Below, piece after piece: positions 1 through 6,557 of a stretch of 64,000 nucleotides of DNA. The first letter of the stretch is position 1; every line of letters starts with the position of its first letter. The DNA is from Helicobacter pylori (GTDB lineage: Bacteria > Campylobacterota > Campylobacteria > Campylobacterales > Helicobacteraceae), in contig NZ_CP051500.1 of assembly GCF_016755635.1 (NCBI RefSeq), positions 1,240,001 to 1,304,000 on the forward strand. Reading direction: 5' to 3'. The translations under genes and the position numbers were made by a program. Below the pieces are notes generated by a model. The model saw nothing but the letters and a program-made list of their open reading frames with translations. It was not told the origin of the DNA and ran no database searches.

Positions 1-153
1 ATCAATATTATCATAGTCTTTCATTTCTGCAAGACCTTTCAAAGAAAGCACCGCTGAAATCGCTGCACTCAAAGTCGTTTTACCATGGTCTACATGCCCA
101 ATGGTTCCAATATTAACATGCGGCTTAGTTCTATTAAACTTTTCTTTTGCCAT
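1..153 (-). CDS. tuf: Elongation factor Tu, N-terminal 51 codons (partial)
   Basis: The gene runs off the left edge of the window; only the first 51 residues are present. They begin [20 protein letters not shown] and include the GTPase P-loop GHVDHGKT, followed by [10 protein letters not shown], which is characteristic of bacterial EF-Tu. EF-Tu delivers aminoacyl-tRNA to the ribosome at the cost of GTP. A Shine-Dalgarno AAGGAG lies just upstream of the ATG. Four tRNA genes precede it on the same strand with short gaps, so it is very probably the distal gene of a tRNA-tuf transcription unit, an arrangement common in epsilonproteobacteria. Confidence 0.97.
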   Translation of the reverse strand, partial: MAKEKFNRTKPHVNIGTIGHVDHGKTTLSAAISAVLSLKGLAEMKDYDNID

Positions 154-279
154 TTGTATTTCTCCTTAATTTTTTGAAATGGATTTTAGAATTATACTAA
201 ACAAAATCCTAAGTATTCCTAAATGCTACCACAAAATTTAAGACATTTTTGTCTTATCGCCATTCAAGAGATTATAAAC

Positions 280-354
280 TGGAGCCTATAAGCGGAATTG
301 AACCGCCGACCTCTTCCTTACCAAGGAAGTGCTCTGCCTCTGAGCTATATAGGC
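280..354 (-). tRNA. tRNA-Thr (anticodon GGT)
   Basis: Cloverleaf on the minus strand. The acceptor stem GCCTATA pairs with TATAGGC, the anticodon loop TTGGTAA is flanked by CTTCC/GGAAG, the T-arm GGTTCAATTCC is present and the 3' CCA is encoded. Anticodon GGT reads threonine ACC/ACT codons. It is the last tRNA before tuf. Confidence 0.97.
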
Positions 355-383
355 GTCTCAAAAACTAAATGTTATCCTAAAAA

Positions 384-460
384 TGGAGCGGGAAACGGGA
401 CTCGAACCCGCGACCCTCAGCTTGGAAGGCTGATGCTCTAGCCAACTGAGCTATTCCCGC
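384..460 (-). tRNA. tRNA-Gly (anticodon TCC)
   Basis: Cloverleaf on the minus strand starting GCGGGAATAGCTCAG and ending CCCGCTCCA, with the CCA encoded. The anticodon loop CTTCCAA sits between CAGCC and GGCTG, giving anticodon TCC, which reads glycine GGA/GGG. It is part of the four-tRNA cluster before tuf. Confidence 0.97.
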
Positions 461-475
461 ATCTATAAAACAAAA

Positions 476-560
<85 letters not shown>

Positions 561-587
561 AAAAACTTTGCAAAATAACATTTTAAC

Positions 588-663
588 TGGAGCTGGCTAA
601 GGGACTTGAACCCCCGACCTGCTGCTTACAAGGCAGCTGCTCTACCAACTGAGCTAAGCCAGC
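588..663 (-). tRNA. tRNA-Thr (anticodon TGT)
   Basis: Minus-strand cloverleaf starting GCTGGCTTAGCTCAG and ending CCAGCTCCA. The anticodon loop CTTGTAA gives anticodon TGT for threonine ACA/ACG codons. It is the promoter-proximal gene of the Thr-Tyr-Gly-Thr-tuf series; a strong promoter lies about 25 bases upstream. Confidence 0.97.
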
Positions 664-687
664 AACTAAAATAATCAAAGACTTGGG

Positions 688-717
688 ATTATAGCAGTTT
701 TATACTTGACTTGTCAA
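688..717 (-). promoter_or_regulatory. Near-consensus sigma-70-type promoter of the tRNA-tuf operon
   Basis: On the minus strand there is a perfect TTGACA (712-717) and a perfect TATAAT (688-693), separated by 18 bases, positioned to start transcription just before tRNA-Thr. A full -35 hexamer is unusual in H. pylori, where sigma-80 promoters mostly rely on the -10 box. It fits the strong expression expected for tRNA and EF-Tu. Confidence 0.85.
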
Positions 718-775
718 GAAATGATGACAGAAAGCTAAATTATTCGTATGGCACAGAGCATGGTTAAAATTTAGC

Positions 776-781
776 TATAAT
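776..781 (+). promoter_or_regulatory. Putative -10 box for wzk
   Basis: TATAAT on the plus strand, about 70 bases ahead of the wzk start and divergent from the tRNA-tuf promoter. No convincing -35 is visible, as is usual for this organism. Confidence 0.5.
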
Positions 782-854
782 CTAGCTCAATTTGGCTTAA
801 CACAGCTCAAAGCTTATTACATATAAAATAAAAGAATTTATGGACACTTAAATT

Positions 855-2591
855 ATGGCGAAAAAAAAACATAAAATTTCTACTTTAAAATACTTTTTGC
901 GTTCTTTAAAGCAAATTTATATGCTCATCACTTTCAAGGAAAAAATGGTTTTTTTCCTGCTTGTGCTGATGGCGGTTTTTTCTTCTTTTGTGGAAGTGAT
1001 GTCTCTAACTCTCTTAATGCCTTTTATCACTCTCGCTTCCGATCCTAGCAGGGCTTTAGACGATAAAGACTGGAAAATGGTTTATGATTTTTTCCATTTT
1101 TCATCTCCCGTTCGCCTTATGTATTTCTTTAGTTTTTGCTTGGTGGGGATTTATTTGTTCAGGATGTTTTATGGGGTGTCTTTCACTTATTTGAAAGGGC
1201 GTTTTTCCAATAAAAAAGCTTATCAAATCAAGCAACAACTTTTTTTACAGCACATTAAAAGCAACTACCTCTCCCACCTTAACCACAACTTGGATTCTTT
1301 AAGAGATATTATCAATAATAAAGCGGATGGCATGTTTATGAGCTTTAACGCTTTTTTGAATCTACTCACCGAATTAACCGTGATCGTTTTTTTCTATTCC
1401 ACGCTATTAATCACTAACTGGAAGTTAACGCTTGTATTCACTCTAATCATCTCTATACAAATTTTTATTATCACTAAAAAAATCACCATTCTTATTCAAA
1501 AAAAGGGCGAGATAGCGGCAAAATCTAGGGCGCAAACGCTTAAAGTTTTTTCAAAATTTTTCAGCAATTTCAAAATCACTAAACTCAAAGACAACCACGA
1601 AGAAGCCCACAAGCTTTTTGGAGAAAATAGCCGTAAAGCCCATGACACCGAGATTATTTATTCTACTTTGCAAGTAGTCCCTAGGTATTCATTAGAAACG
1701 GTGGGCTTTAGTTTGTTGATTTTAGCGGTCGCTTACATTTTATTCAAATACGGCGAAGCTAAAATGGTGCTTCCTACCATTTCTATGTATGCTCTAGCGC
1801 TTTATCGCACGCTCCCTTCTGTTACTGGCGTTTTGAATCAATATAATGAAATCGCTTACAACCAGCTTGCGACTAACATTGTTTTTAAAAGCCTTACTAA
1901 AACCATCGTTGAAGAGGATTTAGTCCCTTTAGACTTTAATGAAAAAATCACTCTTAAAAACATTTCATTCGCTTATAAGCCAAAACACCCGGTTTTAAAG
2001 AATTTTAACCTCACCATTCAAAAAGGTCAAAAAGTCGCTCTTATAGGCCATAGCGGGTGCGGAAAATCCACGCTGGCGGATATTATTATGGGGCTTACCT
2101 ACCCTAAAAGTGGGGAAATTTTTATTGATAACACCCTTTTAACCAACGAAAACAGGCGCTCATGGCGTAAAAAAATAGGCTATATCCCCCAAAATATTTA
2201 CCTTTTTGATGGCACTGTGGGGGATAATATCGCTTTTGGGAGCGCCATAGATGAAAAACGCTTGATTAAGGTGTGCAAAATGGCTCATATCTATGATTTT
2301 TTATGCGAGCATGAGGGACTTAAAACCCAAGTGGGCGAAGGGGGTGCTAAGCTTAGCGGCGGTCAAAAACAGCGCATAGGCATTGCAAGAGCCCTATACG
2401 ATAACCCTGAAATTTTGGTTTTAGATGAAGCCACTTCAGCCCTAGACAATGAAACCGAGAGTAAAATCATGGATGAAATCTATCAAATCGCTAAAAATAA
2501 AACCCTAATCGTTATCGCCCACCGCTTAAGCACGATTCAACGCTGTGAAGTCATCATTGATATGAGCCAACACAAAGACAATCTTGGCTAA
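855..2591 (+). CDS. wzk: ABC-type lipid-linked oligosaccharide flippase (Wzk/PglK type)
   Basis: A 578-residue half-transporter. The N-terminal two thirds is an ABC exporter membrane domain with hydrophobic segments from about residue 30 to 320. The C-terminal third is the ATPase: Walker A GHSGCGKST near residue 397, signature LSGGQKQRIGIARAL near 501, Walker B ILVLDEATSALD near 521 and the switch histidine in IAHRLST near 556. The gene position and sequence match the H. pylori protein described as Wzk, which flips undecaprenyl-linked O-antigen across the inner membrane and is related to Campylobacter PglK. It is often annotated as an MsbA-like multidrug exporter. It stops 8 bases before a convergent gene. 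Confidence 0.88.
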   Translation: MAKKKHKISTLKYFLRSLKQIYMLITFKEKMVFFLLVLMAVFSSFVEVMSLTLLMPFITLASDPSRALDDKDWKMVYDFFHFSSPVRLMYFFSFCLVGIYLFRMFYGVSFTYLKGRFSNKKAYQIKQQLFLQHIKSNYLSHLNHNLDSLRDIINNKADGMFMSFNAFLNLLTELTVIVFFYSTLLITNWKLTLVFTLIISIQIFIITKKITILIQKKGEIAAKSRAQTLKVFSKFFSNFKITKLKDNHEEAHKLFGENSRKAHDTEIIYSTLQVVPRYSLETVGFSLLILAVAYILFKYGEAKMVLPTISMYALALYRTLPSVTGVLNQYNEIAYNQLATNIVFKSLTKTIVEEDLVPLDFNEKITLKNISFAYKPKHPVLKNFNLTIQKGQKVALIGHSGCGKSTLADIIMGLTYPKSGEIFIDNTLLTNENRRSWRKKIGYIPQNIYLFDGTVGDNIAFGSAIDEKRLIKVCKMAHIYDFLCEHEGLKTQVGEGGAKLSGGQKQRIGIARALYDNPEILVLDEATSALDNETESKIMDEIYQIAKNKTLIVIAHRLSTIQRCEVIIDMSQHKDNLG

Positions 2592-2599
2592 AGTTGGCT

Positions 2600-3268
2600 T
2601 CACTCTTTTATAAAATTTTGCAAATCAAACCCTTTAAAACTCTCCAAATACTTCCCTTGATAGCCGTTTTGACCCACCAAATTTTTCAAAACCTTGCTGT
2701 TGTAACCCAAAAACGCCACTTTATTAGCCTTAGCGCTTTCATAGTCATTGACGCTATCGCCTATCATTAGCATGCGGCTTGGGTTATAGGCGTATTTTTG
2801 AATGATATTAGCGATAATCTTGGGTTTATTAGGCGGACTCCCTTCAACGCTCCTAAAATACTTAGTAATCCCTAAAAACTCGCACAACACTTGCAATTCG
2901 CTATGCAAAGCCGCTGAAGCGATATGGAAAACATGATTTTTATAATGCTTATCAATAAACGCCATCACTTCGCTATTCAAATGCCCCCTATCAAAAAGCT
3001 TTTGTTCTATGATAGCGCCAAACTCTAGGGCTAATGCATCCACTTCTTCTTGATCGATAGGGGTTTTTAAAATCTCGTTATAAAAATATTGGATTTTTTC
3101 ATTCCTTGAAATCCCCCCACTTTGATAGTGATAAACTTCAAATCGCTTCAAACTCTCTTGATTCTTGTTGCCATACTTTTGAAACAACGCCTTAAACCCT
3201 TCATATTTTAAATGCATGCTGTCAAAAATCACGCCATCAAAATCCCATAAAACCACTTCAAGCGCCAT
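2600..3268 (-). CDS. HAD-superfamily hydrolase (phosphoglycolate phosphatase-like)
   Basis: A 222-residue soluble protein. Motif I is DFDGVIFDS near residues 9-17 (the nucleophile Asp and the acid/base Asp are both present). A cap region follows, and motif IV GDSVNDYESAKA lies near residue 170. The architecture is that of subfamily I HAD phosphatases such as Gph. The true substrate cannot be read from sequence; a small phosphomonoester is likely. The gene is convergent with wzk and upstream DNA to 3370 holds no other gene. Confidence 0.85.
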   Translation of the reverse strand: MALEVVLWDFDGVIFDSMHLKYEGFKALFQKYGNKNQESLKRFEVYHYQSGGISRNEKIQYFYNEILKTPIDQEEVDALALEFGAIIEQKLFDRGHLNSEVMAFIDKHYKNHVFHIASAALHSELQVLCEFLGITKYFRSVEGSPPNKPKIIANIIQKYAYNPSRMLMIGDSVNDYESAKANKVAFLGYNSKVLKNLVGQNGYQGKYLESFKGFDLQNFIKE

Positions 3269-3370
3269 GATTTCCCCTTTTTTATAGGCTTATTTTGGTT
3301 TCATTTTACCTTATTCAAGCGGTATTTAAGCGATTATTTTTGCCATTTAAAGGTTGGGCTATTTTGACTC

Positions 3371-4360
3371 TTATTTGATAAGAATATGCAAACACTCTTT
3401 GGTGTGTGCGGCTTTATGGGCGCGTTTGTTATCCGCTTTAAAACGCATGTAAGTTTTGGTAGTTAAGGAGTAAGCACCGTATTTTTTTAAGATATTTTTA
3501 ATCTCTGTCTCGCTCATAAGCCCTTCATTGTTATAGCTTAAAAAGATATATTTGAATCGCGCTTTTTTGATCAAGTTTTCAAAAGCGTTTAAGATTTGAG
3601 AACGAGAGCAAAAAGAGGATTTCTGGTAACTGGGCAAGCCGGTTTTGCCTTTTGGAGTAAAGGGTGTATAAGCAGCAATCGTGTTCAATAAATGGTAATT
3701 CGCCCCGTATTGCCTCGCATTGTAAGGAGGGTCTAAATACAAGATATCCCCTGAAATCTTTCCAATCAAATCATTAGAATCCTGCTGGTACACTTCATTA
3801 GCGTTTAAGCTCAAATCAAAATGAGCGCCTTTTAAGATGAGTTCTTTTTGAGCGCTTTTTTTAAGGCGTTTTAAAAAAGCCCCATAAACTGAAGCGGTGT
3901 TAGCCACCTTGTCCGCGCTCTCTAATAGCGATGCGAGCAAAAAATAATACGCGCAATTATCAATGTTTTGAGAAAGCTTAAGCTCTTCAATTTTGAAACG
4001 CATCGCATCAATTTTTTGAGCGTTTGTTTCGCTAAAATACTGCCTTGAACCCCCCCCTAAAGAATAATGCGAATAGATAAAGCCTTTTTTTAAAGCAACG
4101 CTATTAATCCTGTCAATAAGCTCTTCTTGATTAGGGATTTCTTGAATGTTGCCGATATAATTTTGATTCAAAACAAAGCTGTAATACTCCAAATCATTAG
4201 AAATAACCTTATTAACAGCTTTTTTAAACGCACGCCCCACAATGCCCGTCCCAGCGAACAGATCACAAAAAATCGCACCAGAAAGGTTGTCCCCTACAAC
4301 CGCATGGATATTTTCCTTAATAAAGGGAATGAGCTTGTATTTAGAGCCGATGTAGTTCAT
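3371..4360 (-). CDS. hpyIM: Adenine-N6 DNA methyltransferase, HpyIM type (CATG)
   Basis: A 329-residue methyltransferase when started at the ATG giving MNYIGSKYKL; an upstream in-frame start exists but adds 23 unconserved residues. The SAM-binding motif FCDLFAGTGIVGRAF lies near residues 33-47 and the catalytic DPPYNARQYG near 207-216. This is the order of motifs in D12-class N6-adenine enzymes. Length and location next to iceA match H. pylori hpyIM, whose product methylates CATG and is homologous to M.NlaIII. The restriction partner homologue, iceA1, is absent here, so it probably acts as an orphan methylase with an epigenetic role. Confidence 0.9.
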   Translation of the reverse strand: MNYIGSKYKLIPFIKENIHAVVGDNLSGAIFCDLFAGTGIVGRAFKKAVNKVISNDLEYYSFVLNQNYIGNIQEIPNQEELIDRINSVALKKGFIYSHYSLGGGSRQYFSETNAQKIDAMRFKIEELKLSQNIDNCAYYFLLASLLESADKVANTASVYGAFLKRLKKSAQKELILKGAHFDLSLNANEVYQQDSNDLIGKISGDILYLDPPYNARQYGANYHLLNTIAAYTPFTPKGKTGLPSYQKSSFCSRSQILNAFENLIKKARFKYIFLSYNNEGLMSETEIKNILKKYGAYSLTTKTYMRFKADNKRAHKAAHTKECLHILIK

Positions 4361-4686
4361 TAATCTGTGTTTGTATGCTTCTTTAAATGGTATAGCTATA
4401 TTAAAGTTAAATTTTATGTATTGTAACATAACTTGATTATGAATAAGTCCTAACCCCCACGATTAAAATAATCTTAAAACCAACTAATCAATCCTATGTG
4501 AAACGATGATCGTTTTTTTAATACCGCACGCTCTACCAATCGTTTCATTAAAACAACGAAACAACCCCTCTATTGCCAATAAAGACTTTTTCTATCGCAA
4601 CTACTCATTAAAACACCGCTAGAAAAACAGCGAAACCCCCCTACTAGCTGAATGCATCAAAGCTTTTGTCGCTATTGCCCTATTTT
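4361..4686. other. Intergenic region between iceA2 and hpyIM
   Basis: No open reading frame of note. On the plus strand AAACGATGATCGTTTTTTT (4501-4519) can form a short hairpin with a T run, but no plus-strand gene ends there. Two loosely similar segments (around 4545-4575 and 4600-4640) carry TTTCATT/CTCATT-AAAACA motifs, suggesting an old internal duplication. On the minus strand this is the untranslated interval between iceA2 and hpyIM. Confidence 0.4.
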
Positions 4687-4761
4687 CTAGTAGGTTCTTT
4701 TATGGATACCATTTTCAAATTCCTGTATTTTGCCATTAACGACTTTAACTACAACCGCTAT
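4687..4761 (-). CDS. iceA2: iceA2, shortest (24-codon, cassette-less) allele with ATA start
   Basis: Between cysE and hpyIM, on the same strand, lies a 24-codon frame reading (I/M)AVVVKVVNGKIQEF followed by ENGIHKRTY and a TAG stop. Known iceA2 alleles consist of 14-residue and 10-residue conserved ends flanking zero or more 35-residue cassettes; 14+10=24 fits the form with no cassette. A perfect AGGAGG sits 6 bases before the first codon, exactly where a start codon should be, but that codon is ATA. No ATG, GTG or TTG exists in frame nearby. Function unknown. It may be untranslated in this strain. Confidence 0.7.
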   Translation of the reverse strand: MAVVVKVVNGKIQEFENGIHKRTY

Positions 4762-4993
4762 TATAAACCTCCTAAAATATAAATTGTGATATACCCAACA
4801 TCAAATTATCAGTCTAGTCTATAGCACAACTAACAGATAAACCTTATATTTGAGTATTTGAGTATTTTATCACAAAATCCCTAAAAAATAGCTTAATAAC
4901 AAACCCGCTTAACTCTCATAAAATCAGTCTCATTGATCAATTTATCTCAAAATAACCCGCATCGTGCAAATTAGCTCAACCGCTTGTCTAGAA

Positions 4994-5509
4994 TTAACGA
5001 TCCTTTGTGATGGTTTTGGCTTTAGCGCCTACAGCCGTAGAACCCGTGGGTAAATCTGAAAGCACCACCGCATTAGCCCCAATCCTCACATCATCGCCCA
5101 CGCAAATCGCACCCAAAACCTTAGCCCCAGCCCCCACTACCACTCGGTTGCCTAAAGTAGGGTGGCGCTTGCCTTTAAACTTGCCCGTGCCCCCTAGGGT
5201 TACGCCATGATAAATGGTAACATCATCTCCAATCTCTGTGGTCTCGCCAATCACCACACCCATGCCATGATCAATAAAAAGCCCTCTCCCAATCTTAGCG
5301 CCCGGATGGATTTCTATCCCAGTGATAAAACGCGCCAACTGAGAAAGCGCGCGCGCAATGAAGTAAAACCTCCGCTTGTGCAACGCATGCGCTAGGCGGT
5401 AACAAAGCAATGCATGAATGCCCGGATAAAGCAAGAGCACCTCCCACTTATTCCTAGCTGCCGGGTCTTCTTGCAAGACACGCTCCAGGCTATAAGACAG
5501 ATCTAGCAT
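4994..5509 (-). CDS. cysE: Serine O-acetyltransferase
   Basis: A 171-residue short-form enzyme that acetylates L-serine with acetyl-CoA, the first step of cysteine synthesis. An N-terminal helical region (1-60) is followed by the left-handed beta-helix of hexapeptide repeats from about residue 65: [20 protein letters not shown], with the catalytic His in IDHG, then [12 protein letters not shown] and [10 protein letters not shown]. It lacks the long N-terminal trimer-dimerisation domain of the E. coli enzyme, as in many short CysE proteins. A GGAG Shine-Dalgarno is present 7 bases before the ATG. It lies upstream of iceA2 on the same strand. Confidence 0.93.
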   Translation of the reverse strand: MLDLSYSLERVLQEDPAARNKWEVLLLYPGIHALLCYRLAHALHKRRFYFIARALSQLARFITGIEIHPGAKIGRGLFIDHGMGVVIGETTEIGDDVTIYHGVTLGGTGKFKGKRHPTLGNRVVVGAGAKVLGAICVGDDVRIGANAVVLSDLPTGSTAVGAKAKTITKDR

Positions 5510-5810
5510 GACAGAGTCTCCGGTTGAAATATATTTGAATCAACATGACTTAAGCAGATTTTTCTCATCCATTCCAATAAAATTTGATGCAAATTTTTCT
5601 TGCCATTATACCCAAACTCACACTCCTTTTAATGGAGTAAAATTAATAGAGTAAAACGCTCTCTCTTTTAATTTTTTTTAAATTCTCTTAAACAACCCTT
5701 TAAAAAAGGCTTAAAAAACCCACTAATCCATCATTTATTTGGTATTTATTTGGGATAAAACTATTTTAAATGAAAAAAATAAAAAGCAGATTGAAAAAAA
5801 TTACTAGTAG
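5510..5810. other. Intergenic region between cysE and tRNA-Leu(CAA)
   Basis: About 300 bases of A/T-rich DNA with no supported gene. On the minus strand the part next to the tRNA contains GGGTTTTTTAAGCC and AAGCCTTTTTTAAAGGGTT, short imperfect hairpins with T runs that could terminate tRNA transcription. The part near cysE should hold its promoter, but no clear -10 box stands out. Confidence 0.35.
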
Positions 5811-5897
5811 TGGTGCCGAAGGTCGGACTCGAACCGACACGGGATTGCTCCCACCAGATTTTGAGTCTAGCGTGTCTACCAATTCCACCACTTCGGC
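5811..5897 (-). tRNA. tRNA-Leu (anticodon CAA)
   Basis: Class II tRNA with a long variable arm on the minus strand, starting GCCGAAGTGGTGGAATTGG and ending CTTCGGCACCA. The anticodon loop CTCAAAA gives anticodon CAA, reading leucine TTG. It follows tRNA-Leu(GAG) by 53 bases in the same direction. Confidence 0.97.
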
Positions 5898-5950
5898 GTG
5901 TATAAAGCAAAGAGTGAGATTATACCCACTTACTCCTTAAAGAAACTTAA

Positions 5951-6037
5951 TGGTGCACTGGGCGAGACTCGAACTCGCACGAGATTGCTCCCACCACCCC
6001 CTCAAGATGGCGTGTCTACCAATTCCACCACCAGTGC
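5951..6037 (-). tRNA. tRNA-Leu (anticodon GAG)
   Basis: Class II tRNA on the minus strand, starting GCACTGGTGGTGGAATTGG and ending CAGTGCACCA. The anticodon loop TTGAGGG gives anticodon GAG for leucine CTC/CTT codons. It is promoter-proximal in the Leu pair. Confidence 0.97.
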
Positions 6038-6055
6038 TAAAAATTTAAAACAGAT

Positions 6056-6084
6056 ATTATAGCTAAATTACGCTTTTTAAGCAA
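6056..6084 (-). promoter_or_regulatory. Promoter of the tRNA-Leu pair
   Basis: On the minus strand TTGCTT (6079-6084) and a perfect TATAAT (6056-6061) are separated by 17 bases, just upstream of tRNA-Leu(GAG). The spacer overlaps the hairpin that follows atpE. Confidence 0.7.
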
Positions 6085-6093
6085 TAATTTAGC
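6062..6093 (-). terminator. Inverted repeat after atpE, overlapping the tRNA-Leu promoter
   Basis: Perfect 9-base arms GCTAAATTA (6085-6093 read on the minus strand) and TAATTTAGC (6062-6070) flank a 14-base loop. It lies 14 bases past the atpE stop. There is no T run after it, so it is at best a weak terminator; the downstream arm directly abuts the TATAAT of the tRNA-Leu promoter. Confidence 0.5.
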
Positions 6094-6107
6094 CCATCAA
6101 AAAACCC

Positions 6108-6425
6108 TTAACTTAAGAATGGGTTACTATAAATAGCGATAATAGCAAACACTAGAGTATAAATCACTTGCGCTTCAATCATCGCCATGGCCACGAACAT
6201 GGTGGTGAGCAATTTACCGCCCACTCCTGGGTTTCTCGCTGTGCCTGTAATGGTCGCTGCAGCCGCATTCCCCATGCCGATCGCCCCACCAAAAGCGGCA
6301 ATCCCTAAACCAATCATCGCCCCTAAGATAGAATAAGATTTAATCATATCCATCCCACCCATTCCGCCATCATGAGCGAAAGCAACGCCCGCTAAAGCCA
6401 GAAAAAATAACGCTAAAAATTTCAT
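6108..6425 (-). CDS. atpE: F1Fo ATP synthase subunit c
   Basis: 105 residues when started at MKFLALFFLALAG, preceded by a GGAG Shine-Dalgarno; the longer frame adds only six residues. The N-terminus resembles a signal sequence ending FAHDGG. Two transmembrane helices then follow: IKSYSILGAMIGLGIAAFGG and the second containing FVAMAMIEAQVIYTLVFAII. The ion-binding carboxylate is the Glu in AMIEAQ; the polar loop ARNPGVGGKL is typical. It forms the proton-driven c-ring. It stands alone, away from the other atp genes, as is usual for Helicobacter. Confidence 0.96.
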   Translation of the reverse strand: MKFLALFFLALAGVAFAHDGGMGGMDMIKSYSILGAMIGLGIAAFGGAIGMGNAAAATITGTARNPGVGGKLLTTMFVAMAMIEAQVIYTLVFAIIAIYSNPFLS

Positions 6426-6557
6426 TTTCGCACTCCGTTTCAAAAATTAGGCTTGATTTTCATTTCGAATCGTTCCTCTACTTTCAAAAATACAAGCAAG
6501 AATTTATTTTAATACAAACTAGCTTAAAAACGCTTTTAAAAAACGCTTTTTAAAATT

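Noticed and set aside
4501..4519. Hairpin AAACGATGATCGTTT with T run
   Set aside because: It would terminate plus-strand transcription, but no plus-strand gene precedes it. Too short to call a terminator.
4702..4782. Plus-strand 26-codon ORF MDTIFKFLYFAINDFNYNRY... with ATG
   Set aside because: It lies exactly antisense to the iceA2 frame, lacks a Shine-Dalgarno, and iceA2 better explains the position, length and AGGAGG.
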